DNA of 64,000 bases from Boletus sp. NGJ (lineage: Eukaryota > Basidiomycota > Agaricomycetes > Boletales > Boletaceae). A program made the translations under genes and the position numbers. How positions within the stretch are numbered: position 1 is the first letter of the stretch; every line of letters begins with the position of its first letter. Shown here piece after piece: positions 46,180 through 59,168 of the stretch. Location of the stretch: NCBI GenBank assembly GCA_019096195.1, contig JAGTXK010000059.1:46974-110973 (forward strand), given 5' to 3'. A model generated the notes under the pieces. It was not told the DNA's origin and ran no database searches. It worked only from the letters and a program-made list of their open reading frames with translations.

Positions 46180-48167
46180 ATGCAGCGACGTTCAGGCCTG
46201 GCCAAAGGGCTAGCACGCATCTCGATTCCATCCCAGCACCGTCTCACCGGAATGGGCGTCGACCCGACGCGCTCACGATGGCACCGACGCTCGTTTGGCG
46301 TACCCAATCGAATATGGGTCCTCCTGCTCGCATTCGTGTCCCTCGTAGCACTATCCCGCCAGGTTCTCTCCGCGTTCCATCGACAACCCCACCTCATCAA
46401 CACCGCTGGGCTCGTACCCATAAACTATCTTCACGCCGCCAACTATTTTTCGGCCAACGGCTCGGACAGGGAGTCGAGCAATCCGTTCCATTTCTGCCCC
46501 GTGTTTGGACCCGAGGACGACATTGCGGAAAAATATGGCGTCATGGCGCTCTCTCAAAGTCGGTTACACCTCGGGAGTGGCGGACGGGTACACAGGGTGA
46601 TTCACAAGGCGTTGTTGGGCCAACCGATTACGATGAGCGTGTTGGGTGGTTCAGGTGAGCCTCGTGCCGTGCTTACATTGGGCGCTGTCATATCGAACTC
46701 ATTCGCTTTCATGGGGCTAGTGTCGGCATGTCATGGCGCTGGTGACGACCCGTTATCCTCTCTGTGTTACCCCTCCCGTTTCTTCCAGTGGTGGTTGAGC
46801 GTATTTCCACATCCCGCTTCTGAGCTCACCAATGGAGCCATGCGTCGAACGAATTCCGGGTACTTTGGTTTCTGTAGTTCGCATCACGTACCCGATTATA
46901 CCGACCTCGTGATACTGGAGTTCGACGTCGATGATCCAGGGTGAGGGGATACTTGACACTCGCATGGTTCTTATCCTTATCTGTCTTTTTTTCTTTTTCT
47001 TTTCTTTTTCGGCAGTGACGAGAAGGGCATGGAGGACTTTGAGCTTCTTGTTCGCTCTCTGCTCAATAGACCTGATCAGCCTGCTGTCATCATTATGGGT
47101 CACTTCAGCCCTCAGATCCACGAAGAATTTGGCTTCGCTGGACCAGATCATTGGCATAACATCGTTGCGCAATTCTACGATACCCCCCACCTTAGGTATG
47201 TCCCTTTGTCTGACGATGGGAATCCGTTGTTGATGTTGCCACAGCACGAAACCCATTCTATACCCGACGTATATGACTGACCCCGACCTTATCAACGCCT
47301 ACTATACCGACCTCATCCTCGCCAATTCCGACGGTCACGTCCTCCTCGCAGATGTCTTGATCTCTTACTTCCAATCGCAAGTCTGCGCTGCATGGGCAAC
47401 AGCTGGCGGCTATTCCTACGAGACCATTCCTCTTGTGCTCCCTCCAGGTTACAGTGAGGATACTCATCTTTTCGGTGGTGTTGGTGCCCGGAAAGGCGGG
47501 GCACCCCCTGAGCAACCCAAAGATGCTGATGAAGACGATGCCCTGGACAAGAAACCTGCACTAGCCCCCGCCGCTGATTCACACCCTGAGCCTCTCTACC
47601 CCGAGCTGCGCGTCCCACCTGGCCGTATCAACACTCGACCACGGGCAGAGCAGCCGTTTGAAGAGCCTTCACCATTTTGTGCCTCCGCTAACGATCTCGT
47701 AAACCCTGTACCACCGTCCTTGTTCTATGGCTCGGGATGGCACGCGGCACACCCTCATCACGGTACCTCGCCCTTGCTGACCGCTGAATATTATTGGCAT
47801 AGTTGGATGCCTCTCAGCAGGCTACGTGTGCCGGTCAAGGTCGGTGCCGGCGACGTGGGGATATATTATTTGAAGGAACCGATCCGGGACGTGAAGCAGG
47901 GAAGCCAGGTCGAGTGTTGGGTGGACGACAACTTTAAAGGGGCTGTGATTATTGAGAATGCAGGGGACGTCCACGCACCCGTGCCCACGTACGTGTTTTC
48001 TTTCTCGCTCTTGTGCGTGTGTGCTCAAGCAGGGGGTTTACTCTCGCAGGCTCGAGATGATCGATCATTATGTGTCGCGAGGAAACCACTATGTGGAGTG
48101 CGTACTTGTGGGTGAGGAAGGACAGTCGGTTCCTGATTTCAAAATCATCGGGATCTTCGCGATGTAG
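46180..48167 (+). CDS. SGNH/GDSL-hydrolase-like type II membrane protein
   Basis: Exons 46180-46654, 46721-46940, 47016-47195, 47245-47988 and 48050-48167 give 578 residues, all junctions in frame. There is an N-terminal TM segment at about residues 45-65 (RIWVLLLAFVSLVALSRQVL). The GDS-like nucleophile motif VLGGSVSACHGAG is created by splicing exons 1-2, FCSSHHVPDYTDLVILEFDVDD follows, and NSDGHVLLADVLISYFQSQ is the likely Asp/His block. The C-terminal half (YWHSWMPLSRLRVPVKVGAGDVGIYYL, WVDDNFKGAVIIENAGDV) is a beta-rich region typical of this basidiomycete family. A Pro-rich low-complexity linker lies in between. It is probably a secretory-pathway esterase-type enzyme; the neighbouring CAP59-like gene hints at glycan modification, which is inference. 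An alternative start lies at the internal methionine 25 codons in. Confidence 0.85.
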
Positions 48168-48531
48168 AACGAATGTGCGATCTGCGCTATCCGAACTCTG
48201 ATTTGCTTAAAGCTCAAGACAATACTAGTTGGAAACTGATGAGCATAGATATTTGTTTTGCTATTATCCTTGAATGCTAGTTGCTTTTTATCCTAGATCG
48301 GTATCTTGGGGCACAAAAGTCCGTGTGGGAAAACGGAAATTATATAAGCATGTTTGGCTGCCCTGGGTTAGGGTTTGATGGCGTGGGAACAATGACGTCT
48401 CAACCCTGTGCTTGGGCCAAACCTGCTCCCACCCGCAGCTTGGCGTTTCAGTGTCTCTCTATCCGCTTCACGCACTTGCATTTTCACGACTCTTTTTTTT
48501 TTTTTTTCCTTTGCGCGCTTGTAGTTGAACA

Positions 48532-49982
48532 ATGGCCGTTAAATGGGCTCCGCCAAACGGTGGGTCGTTGCTCATCTCGTTTCCCGTCTGACAGCTGATT
48601 CGCTTCGCCGGCAGAGGCACCACCTGCCTATCGTTACGTTACGCGGTTTTATGGGAGAAGTCTGAGGTCCGTCGTAGTCGCAAGTTCGTATCATCGTCTG
48701 CGCCCATGAAGGCTATACTCACCGCCCATCGTAGTGACCCTTATCACAGCCATCTGGGCTCTCGCATGGTAAGCGTCTTATCATGTCACCCTGAGCAGAA
48801 TCGACTGCTTACCATCAAATACCCTTTCAGGACCGTGCGTCATGGAGCTTCACGTCGTTCCCTTTTATCTTGACCACGATCTCTAGGTGTCGTCCTTCAA
48901 GGCACTCAAGCTTGCCCAAAGTGGTAGGTTGAGCGTTACCCTCGAGCCCAGATGGGAGTGATGACGCCTCTATCTGTTAAAGATGACTTTCCAAAGCTTG
49001 CTCCGTTGGCAATTGCGCAAGGGGCGACGTATGCCGTCGCATGCGCTTTCCAGACGTATGGGCTCATAGCTGCAACAATGGTAGGTCCTATGCTATTCAG
49101 GGACTATCGTGATTCACTGTGGGCGGTAGCAACGACTCGCCCTGGTAAAACTATATCCATTCCTGTGTGCGCTGAGTGCGCTGCTTGTGGTTGGAATTGG
49201 GGCCATGAGGGTCGTCACTCACTTTGTATTCAAGGCATGTAGATTCTCGTTGATTGCCTTTTCTCGTTGCTGACCTTTGCCGTAGTCTGATTTGATCACA
49301 GAATGTCAACAAATCGCACAAACTGGATCCATCGGTTCGGTCGGTATCCGAGACTACCTCGCTTGCTACGGCTGATAAGTTCCTCCCAGGTTTTCGGGGT
49401 TTGGGGTTCGAATCCGCCGACCAATCTGGATGCTTCCCAAGCTGTGCAATGTGAGTTCCTGACTGATATTCATCTCATCCCGCCAAAAATGTGACACATA
49501 CTATGTAGTTTGCGACAATGAATGGAATCGTGATTCGTGGGCGGAGATCATCTCTTTGATTTTTGCGATCGGTGAGCAGTGTGCTTGCCGAGATGCACCA
49601 AGATCTAATCATATCTTTAAATCCAGTCCTTGGATTATTTTTCACGTCCATCGCGTTTGGGTATTACCGACAATTACGTGATCCCACTAGCCCCGCCAAC
49701 TCGTCCCGCCTACCGTCTAACCAAGCACGCAGGGATGGCCATCCCACACACTATAACCCACCGTACGACGGGACTGCCTACGTGCCAGTCTACCTCCCTC
49801 CACCCGGCCCTCCTCCCATGGATGGAAAGCCACCAGAGTACAAGCCGGGCTCGTATCTATCGTTTGGGGGAGATAAGAATGCCAAGGAAGACGATCCGTT
49901 TTCTGATTATGATGGTCCGAGCGTACCGATGCCGACGCATTGGGTTGAGGACCGGGAGGTGGCGTCGCCCCCGAGGGTGTGA
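48532..49982 (+). CDS. four-TM (tetraspanin-like) membrane protein with Pro-rich tail
   Basis: Multi-exon gene whose first coding exon probably starts MAVKWAPPN at 48532. Reconstructed pieces in order: APPAYRYVTRFYGRS (about 48616-48662), TM1 IVVTLITAIWALAW (about 48736-48777), TM2 APLAIAQGATYAVACAF (about 48996-49055), TM3 LCALSALLVVGIGAMRVV (about 49166-49222), loop SDLITECQQIAQTGSIGSVG (about 49286-49345), GFGVWGSNPPTNLD, NEWNRDSWAEIISLIFAI, and TM4 VLGLFFTSIAFGYYRQL (about 49625-49676). It ends with a cytosolic tail DPTSPANSSR, then YVPVYLPPPGPPPMDGKPP, stopping at 49982. Exon edges are approximate (7-8 introns). Similar proteins are common in agaricomycetes and uncharacterised. Confidence 0.7.
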
Positions 49983-51018
49983 CCACTTTGTCGTGTACGC
50001 TATTTTTTTTTTTGATCGGACGCTTCATTTTCCTTTATGATGACTCGATTTGACGCTGCTCATGTGTTCTCAATCTTTATGATACACGGACGGACCGTTG
50101 TATATATATCCTGCTTTGCCGACGCCTGCGTGGAGTGGACTTTGAATATATTATGTATCTCCGACGAAAATGCCGAATTTGGTAGGTGTTGTGGTTCGTG
50201 GCAACCATTTTACTCATTGGCTTTTTCAGAAAGAATTGTTACAGTAAAGAATAGACGGTGTTCCTTGTAAGACGACGAGTTGGAGGCTTGAGCAGCCGGC
50301 AATGTTTGTGTGACGAGACCTCGTCGAAACCGTCCAAGTGTTCCCAGATTCAAACTCCGAATATCTAAGCGATGGGTTAACATGGTGAGGGCCACGACAA
50401 GTCAAGCTTATCGTAGGAACCAAGACGTGGGTGCCCTTAGGTTCCCCCCCTGTTGTTACTAGGGAGCTAAACGGAATGCAGGCTGAAATTGTGCCGTCCG
50501 TCCTCCGTGATAACAGACCCAGGTAAAGCTCCGATCTCCCTTCTCTGGGTTGCTACTAGTAGCGAAGAGTCTATCTCAATGGCCGTAGTTGCAGCCCAGG
50601 AAATGCGGTCGAATGGGTTATGATCCTACCTCGCACCCGACCGTGCGGGTCTCAGTGACTCGGACGCCCGCCCGGATTCACCCTAATCAGTTTGATCCAT
50701 ACTTTCATCGAGCCTCGCTCGTTATTGACACTACTCTCCAAGTGTTCCGGCGACGACTAGCGTCCGTTTATGACAAATTATGTACAGGCTCTAGAAGTCG
50801 GCGGCGGCGTTTCTCGTACAACTCCATGGTCCGCCATCTGGACCAGCTCAATACCTCCGAACTTATCCCCCTCGACGTTGTCACACCCTTTTGCCCATGG
50901 TTACTTTCGTATCAATTTGCATTCACTAAACACGCAATACTAGAGTGTCCTACACCTCGAACCAATTCAAGCAGATACCGACCCTAGATTCAACCATAAA
51001 TATCGTGACTATCGTTAG
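49983..51018. other. intergenic; unassigned open frame
   Basis: A 132-codon plus-strand frame at 50589-50987 has no recognisable motif and a basic, low-quality composition. A TTGCTACTAGTAGC palindrome near 50551-50564 resembles the subterminal palindrome of the TIR element at 36.5 kb. Nothing else is supported. Confidence 0.35.
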
Positions 51019-54000
51019 CTAGTTGCAAGCAGACGGTTGGCTTTGTGGCGGTTGCTCATCCCACGAAACGGTATCGAACTTCTCCCGCAGGGCAGGAAGG
51101 TACTGGATAGCAAGCTTTGCGGAGAGCATTCCATGATGCTCGTCGTGGTCCATTGTCACATTGTGTGCGATCTCATGGATCATGATGAGATACCTGTTTG
51201 TGATCAAGTTCCAACGTCTTGCATACAAACAAGTTTTTGGTCAACATACCAATCAGTAATTGCTTTTCTTCTGTCTTCCTTGTGGTAGTCTTGTATGCTA
51301 TGATCAGCCTATCGCTCGCCGCACAACAAGGAAACTACTCACAGAATTTGTGGTAATGTGCCAAATTCAGAAATATACACTTCTGGTCCCGATTGAAGGC
51401 CATTAGATCCTCATCTGTGTCTTTCCAGAAAATGAAGCAGGCCGTAGAGGCTGACTTGTTAAACACATTGGCCAAGTCTTCGATGAGCTTTGCAAATTCT
51501 TCGAGGGCAGGTTGTAGTGGCTGTTCACATTGTACACCCTCTATTCAGGGTTGGTTGAGTAGTGTAGTTGGATAGAGTGATCTCAAATATAATACTCACG
51601 TGCCAAAAAGAACCTAATTTTTGTCTGTCTATCTCGCAGATTTGCTAGGTTTCGATTTTAATCATCAATCGAGGCTCACGTAACAGATTGAAGACCAACG
51701 TTTCTCTTTTAGCTTTATGGTGTGAGCCTGTTTGCAATGTTTGTCGTACTTCTTGGTATACTTGCGGTCTGGTTGACCGGGGATCTGCCCATTCGAGTCT
51801 GACTTGCCACACAAGCGAATTGCTGTTTCCATGTCTATCAATAGGAACATCAATAATGCATCAGACAAAGAACATAAATAAACTTGCCGCCCTCTGGGGT
51901 CGTAGTTTGCTGGTTGATAGTTTGGTGACTCCATGTTATGGGTACACCAGCCCGCTGCGCCAGATCCGCCAGACATGCAGGCAGTGGAAACGGAAATTTC
52001 ACCTCTTTCTTGGGCGCCTTGGACTTCTTCGTGGACTTCACTGTGAGGAACAGATCGTGGTCAGATCAAAACATTGCATTATCAACAAGGACAACCATTT
52101 GTATCACGAGCACTTGAACGCTTTGTCTTCCTGGGATAGTATCGTTCAAGGAGCTCGTCATTCGCCGCGAATAACGAGGCCAGGAGATACACATCATCGG
52201 GCACATAGGTCTTGAGCAAGACGTGACAAAGTGCGACCGCAATGCTTTGTGGAAGTTAGCAAGTGCGATGATAGAGGAAAAGGAGAAGGACGTACTCGTA
52301 GTGGAGGTCTCTCGAGTCACGAATGCCACTGACCATCCAGAGGGTATATGACCCGTCGGTTTCGCCGAACTCGAAACCTGCATTCTTTTGTACAGGCTTA
52401 GTTCTAATTGTCGCCGCAGCGTCCACTCTATTTGGTGGCGTAAATATTTGCTCCAATGTGAGGCTGTTGCAGCCCTTCACCGAAAGTTTGTTCGTTGAAC
52501 CTGCATCACAGAACGATGTATCCTTCCTCTCGTTTTTGTCTCGCTTGTCCATAAAATGCCCGATGCGCCGGATGACTTCATCATGATTGAACGGTGGGCT
52601 ACACCCGGCTGTACCGCCAATGGTGACAACATGCCGCACACACGTCCCGAGAAATTCTGAGCCCATCTCGCGGTACATCTCTACAACAAAGATGAGTGAA
52701 CTGATAACGAACACCGGAACCAATACACCTACTTTTAAGGGTATCGTCTTCGTAGGCGACGAAAACATCACCAGCAAAGTCACGACCTGCCCAGTCACTT
52801 ATGGGTACTTGCTCTGCTGGTAATAGTTCATCAGCAGCCACGCTGTTCCGGAAAGCAGGAAACATTGGAGCTTTCTTCATCCTTCGTTTGTCATCCTCAG
52901 ATATCAAGTCGGGTTGAGTGGCGATGGTACGCAAGTCCTCGAGGTAACTAAGGAACGTAAGTCGTTACTCATGTCGCCGACAGCCGACTCACTCTTCGGT
53001 GTTATTCTGGAGGGCTTTCAGGTATCCCCGAGGGTTCTCTAGTATCTTGCTGATGATGTCTGATGCGTCGGGTGACTTCTTGGCGCGGCAATCATCTAGG
53101 AAACCATTCCCATGCTGACCGAAACTGACAAATGGAAAAATGTCACGATGCTGCTGCTTCATTTCGTTGGACGTAATAAGGCAATCTTTCGGGCAGATGT
53201 ACTTGATGGGTGACGACTCGGAAGACAAAGGATCTAGGTTCTTGACAGGTACGAAAGGGATTGTGGACAACTGTTCGCGCAGCTTCGGAATAGGAAGTTC
53301 TTTATGGACACAGTCAGAACCATATCTAAGCACGTAACGCAAGATATGGACATACTTCCGTATAGGTGTAGATACTCAAACCAGATGGTGGCGGTATCTA
53401 TGTCTGACGGTCTGCGTTCTGGATTCTTGAAACATTCGACGATAGTGTCAATGGACGGTTTATCTTTGATGCCTAGTCTTGAGAGGTCGCGGCGCAAAAC
53501 CTCAGCAGGTTGCTTGAAGCCTAATTTCTCCCAAATGGGCGAATCAAACACCTGTAGAGACATGTTAGCGATTTCGCGCGCCTAAGACTAACGCGTTGCA
53601 TCACCTCGTTCAGACGGGCATACGACTTGCATTTCGTTGGGATAAAGGCGTGCTCAGCGAAGTCTTCGGGCTTGTAATCATTGTAGTGTTTCTCCAGATT
53701 TAACAAGAAATATTTAAGCGCGGGGGGCCGAACCACCAGTTCGTCCGAAGCGGCTAGCGCAATGATCTTGTCGAGGGTCGGATATTCCCGGATGCCCAGG
53801 GATTCGATGACCTTTTCGACCTCACACGGGTTAGATGGGTCGACAGATCTTCGCAGAGCGGTCATGGCTTCCTGCGATAATACGAAAATCGGGAGTCGGA
53901 GTTTGCGCACGTCTTCATTGGGCAAATACAACTCAGCCCCAGGTGCCCGACCATGGTTCTCTGAACAGAAAACCCTCCTCGTTTGTAAGTCATTGATCTC

Positions 54001-57000
54001 CTGTACCGTCAAGTCTCCGTTACGAATGGTTGTCAGAAACCGTAGAAGGCGATAATTGGATAATCCTGAGGCGACGGTCTCCAACCTGTGGAATCCGTCA
54101 CCGCGGACCAGAAGCAACCCGTACCAAATTGACATACCTTTCAATCATATCGTTCCAGTCCATCGCTACACGTACGCCAATGTGGAGTAACACGTTCCCT
54201 ACATGTAGCCGTTCCATAGGTTTATATTCAAAACCTCTCTCAACTGCAACAGGAGTCGGTGGAATGCTGTCGAACTCAGCATAGTCTGCAACTGGAAGGA
54301 TCCCGCAGACGTCAGCTACTTCGAAGTACGAATTGGCTGGTAACTGCAGTTCCGTATTGGTGGGTATGCATTTGAGTCCCTTCATGAGCTCGGCGGCCTC
54401 ATCCCACTGCTGGAACTCTTCCACGAGTGCGAATTGAACAAGGACACGCAAAATACGGTAGCCCACGTCCGAGGCCTGGCCAGAGCCCTCACTTGAGGCA
54501 AGATGTGGTGCTTGGGAACAGGCATATTTAAGCCAATGAAGCAGCGGGAGTTGAGTCCAACCGAAACACTCGATGGCACCTTTGTTACGCAAACCGGACG
54601 TGAGATCGACGTGGATGGTGTCCGGAGGGGAAAGGTCATTAGGCAACGGGAGGAATGTAAAGAATTCGATGTCCTTGAACGCAATCTTGATTCCGTGGCT
54701 GGTGTGCAGGATACCCTGGGAGGCAAACTCCTGGCAAAACTCGTCTCGCGCAGTGGAAGGAGTAGACGAAGGCGGATTCCTGTTGAAGTCTTCCCACCAA
54801 ACAAAGAATGACTTCAATGCATCCTGTGTGACTCCAGATTTGAACTCCTGTACTATGTCCTGGAATCTGAACGCCGGAACATTGTATCTTTTGATGATTT
54901 CGGAGCGTTGGCATGGCTCAATATCCTCGTGAAATACCACATATGTCTTGAGGAATGACGGGGGCCTGTTGTTTTTGCGAAACCGTTGGCGGATCTGCGG
55001 ATCCGACGCACAAGAGATCCCGGCATCAGACACGACCGGAAACGGTGACTTCGGCCCGTGGCAGCAAGAGAAGAAAGCTTCCTGCAGAATCTTTGACACT
55101 TCGCCATGCGGTACAGTGAGACCGAAAGTGAAACGCGCCATCGTGCACAAACCTAGTTCCTTTTCAAGACCACCCTGGGATTTGGTAGCATGCATTTGCA
55201 TTTCTTGCTCGTAGATTACCCGTGCAAGAAAACCACCGACAAAAAGGACGTCTTTGTTCCAAGCTGTCGACGACAACACTTCAGAGTCTTGGAAGAATTT
55301 GAAATGCCTATATAACACACCTGCAACCTGTCCATTCCTGGCCAGCAAGTCAGTGGGTATCTCGAAGTACCTCTACGTAACGTGCTTACGCTAGATCAAT
55401 CGAGCCACGTTCCATGGTGGGCAAGAAGTGTGCAGAAATGTGCAGTCCGATGCCCGTCGTTTGGCTAGTACTCTGACCCTGGATCTGATATGAGAGTCAC
55501 GTCGATAATTGGGAATGGAACACTTACTATGAACAGGCGACCACTGTTCAGTTCAGACAGCGGGATGTCAATAAATGTCAGATAATGATGGGAGGTACGT
55601 GCCTATCATTCTCGGGAATAATACCCTGTGAACCGAATAGAAGGCGGGCTAGGTGTTTCGCCTTGGGTGCGTCTGAATTTCTGATGCCAACCAACGATTC
55701 GTATTGTTCAGAGTTGAACTTGAACGAGAGTGATCAACAGCGACGAATCATTAGAATGAAGAGTGCCTACATAGACAGCCTTGCATTCAAAATCGGATGG
55801 TAGTCGTTTCATGTTGGTCTCTACACCTCTCATCATCTCCGACTCCGGACCCAAATTAACGTTAATCGTTGCGGTATACAAGTCATGCATGATGGTATTA
55901 TCCTTCAGTATACCATGAACACCTCGAAAGAGACGTTTTGGTCGATCTGCTTCAATACACCGTTCAACCAAGTCTTCAGCAGTAATGGGAGGGAGTGTCG
56001 ACGTCGAACTCGGAGGGAACGCCGATTCCACGGTATTAATCGTGATTCTTTGAACTAGGTGAGGTCAGAGATGCCTAAAAGTGACCACCGTCGCCTTACC
56101 AGTACGTTGGATGGATTCCACTGTCAGGGCTTCTTGCGGGGTTGTCGGCTTCAGGTGTTCGGGAATCGGTATGCCAACCGGTGACTCCGCTTGCTTTTCT
56201 ACATGCAGAACACGCTCGCTGTCGAGATGAACCACAAAAGTGTCGATGTGCGTCAGGAAAGCTACGGAAGAAACTAGGAATCTTGTGAGATCGGTGAGCA
56301 TAGGTAATGGCTCTGGTTTCCGCAACTCGAGCTCGATCGAGGTCCACGAATCCATTGGACAATCGGCAGGAAATTTGCAGAGCTAATTTCTGATGGTCAG
56401 TATGTATCCCCCAGGAATGCGAGGACTAACCTTCCCATCCTCCCTCTTGTAAAATTGCAGTGATTTGCCTGGACAAGTGCGTAAATAAATACCGCTGTGT
56501 TTAAATTATGATAGAGAAAATAAATATCATTACCATTAGACCTTACGAGTGGTCGATCTGATTTGCTCAGAACACTATAAAATCCTGCAGGCAAGGATGA
56601 GCCTTCCAGAACCACCGGACAATGGAAGGATGCTCACCAACCCCGAAAGCGCCCACTTTCCTGGAGTCGTCATTTCCATGCGCTGATCCGCACCAGGACA
56701 CGAATCAGACTGCACCCCATATAAGCGAATGAACATACATACCTATTTTACCAAGCCTCTTCCAGTCTTTCTCTCCGAAACCGTTACCGTCATTCTTGAT
56801 GATCCACTTGTGTATCTATCATGGAGTTAAGATGGAACCGAACGCTGAGAAAAATAACTGAGGCTCACGTCGAGTTTGCTGACATCGAGTTTGCTGGCAG
56901 GTTGGGATTTCGCAGGCTCTTTGGTCTGAAAGTGTATCTGAATGTTGCGCGCCACAGCATCATCAGCATTTTGGATGAGTTCTCGAAGGACTTGTGAGAC

Positions 57001-57309
57001 AGGTTAGCGAAGATCTAACACCAGGATTGGGCAAACCACGTACCATCGAATGTTCCAGGGTAACGAGCGAGTATTTTCACCAGCGCTTCCTTGTCAACCT
57101 CGACTTCTTGTCGACCTGCCGCCTGAATAGTACTGTCTGAGCACAAGTCCAACTGACCAGCGAGAAACATACGCCGTTGCAATAGTCAGCCATTGAAGTA
57201 AGTGGTTCTGACGAAAAAGCTGGAGGGAGAATACAGAAGAAACGTTGGGTGGTGTATCAAACGCCCAGCGCGTCAAGGCGCGAGGGAGGCTACAACGTTG
57301 TTGGTCCAT
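51019..57309 (-). CDS. DUF3684-type giant protein with GHKL ATPase N-terminus and HEIAH C-terminus
   Basis: Very large minus-strand gene with many short introns, about 1,700 residues. The N-terminal histidine-kinase/Hsp90-like ATPase module is visible: VEVDKEALVKILARYPGTFD then VLRELIQNADDA (about 57090-56980, N box), KWIIKNDGNGFGEKDW (about 56815-56765), KVGAFGVG (about 56665-56640), GFYSVLSKSDRPLV (about 56590-56540). The central DUF3684 region is mostly one long exon (55348-54150), followed by DSPIWEKLGFKQPAEVL (about 53550) and LREQLSTIPFVPV (about 53280). The C-terminal exon (about 51228-51019) contains IMIHEIAHNVTMDHDEHH, a zincin-like HExxH motif. The initiator is uncertain: ATG 57309 or 57195, neither of which I could join in frame to the conserved exon without an unproven intron. 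Function is unknown. Confidence 0.8.
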
Positions 57310-57779
57310 GGCGATCACACGCCGACACCAACTTTAGCCCTTTGATGCCGTGAGGGCACAGCAAGACAACATAGCCCAAACCAAATAATATTTTGTTGAA
57401 CTCGCAACATTCTCCTCGATTCAGATGGAGAAATGTCATTTTCATGGGCGATCATTCTTACACTGTCGTTCAATCCAGCTCCCTGATCATGCACATGCCC
57501 CGCCACACTCCGGAAGTGTTCACTTTCATTCAGCGGTCTCCGGCGGCAATTCATTCTTGGGGGTCCTTGGCGTCTCGCTACCCGAAAAGCTGGTGCACCT
57601 GGACTGCTTCCATTGCACAAAATGAATGGTGCGGTTCAACGCTGATAGATGATGTAAATACCCATATGGAGAAGAATAATCAGTTTCCGTGAACCGAACA
57701 ACGCTAACGGCAGGCTGGAACGCCTTGCTCCGCGAAACGTGTGCCCATTGATGGGAATATCGTCGACGAACTTGACGTG
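57310..57779. other. intergenic; unassigned frames
   Basis: Overlapping open frames on both strands (57393-57692 + and 57315-57620 -) without recognisable motifs; none is supported as a gene. Confidence 0.3.
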
Positions 57780-58400
57780 TGTACTGGTCCTCAACGTAAA
57801 GTGATTGGGCAGTACTGACCGTTGGGTAAGGGCATACTACAAGGTAATTGATACTGGTGTCTCCGATCAAATGTCCTCGGGTCGCATTCAACCCTGATGG
57901 AAGACATGTCAGTATGTTGAGCAGTGGCGCAGTTTGGCAGACAGTTTGACAACAGAACATGGAAACAGGACACGAGGCGGGAAAGCCGATGAACATCACA
58001 TCAGCACTGTAGGTCAGTCGAAGATTCACAGATTGGCAGTCGATTCGGATAATGAGGGGCATTTATCGCAACACGAGCGTATGGATGCAAAGCACCACGG
58101 AAAGGTCTTTCAGGTGGTTGAGGATCATTAATGCACTGTCGAACTCGTCGTCCACCCCGACTCGGGGCAGGTTCGCCACCGCAAGATACTTCACGACTCG
58201 GTCACCATCTCGAATATGACGGCGGGGGAGCAGCCTCTTTGTCCGTTGAGTCACGACGGTCGACTCTATGGCATGGCTTTGTCGAAACCAACACATTGTC
58301 CATCTTCCTCGAGGGCAACGACAGTGTATATAACCAAAACAATTATTAGGCCTGAGAACGAGCCGCTTTACCATTCGTGTACATCACTCAGTTTGATGGA
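57780..58400 (+). pseudogene. decayed WD40 gene outside the array
   Basis: 57855-57915 (DTGVSDQ, then a shifted AFNPDGRHVSML) corresponds to the first WD blade of the array genes (DTGRSDDVSVVAFQADGMHVLG). 58125-58290 (VELVVHPDSGQVRHRKI, TAGEQPLCPLSHDGRLYGM) corresponds to VDVSPDSTRFATG and SGERLVGPLKHDERVMGI. Frameshifts and stops occur throughout. It lies about 18 kb beyond the array and next to the fourth DUF6533 gene. Confidence 0.6.
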
Positions 58401-59168
58401 GGGAGTCGAGCTGAGCGGATCTCTTCAGACAATGTTTCCTCAAGCTAGGACTCGTGACATTTCCATCGCACATAAGCGCGTCATCGCAAAGAGATATCAT
58501 TCCGGACAGCTCAACTGGAACGAGGACAAGAGAAACAGAATGACCGAAATGGAGAAGTATACCACCTATTGGGGAGCGGAAAGCGAATTTGTGCCAAAGA
58601 TGAAGAGACAGAAAAAGTGCGTCAATCAGGTTGTACGACACTGTTCTACCTGATCCACAACGACACCCACGCAGAAAACGCGATCGAAAGGGTGTCCTTG
58701 GCTGACCGTCGCTGATGTGATCCAACATGAGTCCAATAAGCAATCTAAAGCGAAAGGAGGTGTACCGTCACATCATGATGGTGACATGGATCGTTCGCGA
58801 GCTTGTGGTACATCGAAAGATGTTGCGACCATTCGCCATTCGTTAAGATTATTTTGGACACAACACATATGTCTATCATGAAATTGCACTCATTGGCACA
58901 CATTATTTATTTGCAGCCATCCTTGAAGGGCCTTGCATCTCAGTCTTCCACCCTAAACTCCCCTCGAGGAGTCGAGACAATAGGAACCATATTGTGCAAC
59001 GATGGCAAATAGATAATACATACATTGAGCTCGAAAGACGAGAGGCATATGCATGAGTAAAATAAATATCCGAGTCACCCTTCATGGTACCGCCATTCAT
59101 CCACTGCGCTCGGCGCTACTAGTTCGTTCGCCCTTGTCGATGTTTCTACCCAAGTTCCTGTTCCTCCT
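58401..59168. other. spacer, 3' flank of DUF6533 copy 4
   Basis: Contains CATTGAGCTCGAAAGACGAG at 59022-59041, an exact match to the 3' flank of DUF6533 copy 3 (19008-19027). No gene is seen. Confidence 0.5.

Noticed and set aside
46098-46658. 186-codon plus-strand open frame
   Set aside because: Out-of-frame shadow of the SGNH-like gene, which has conserved motifs and consistent splicing.
53521-54144. 207-codon minus-strand frame as a separate gene
   Set aside because: It continues the DUF3684 protein after a short intron; motifs and spacing fit one gene rather than two.
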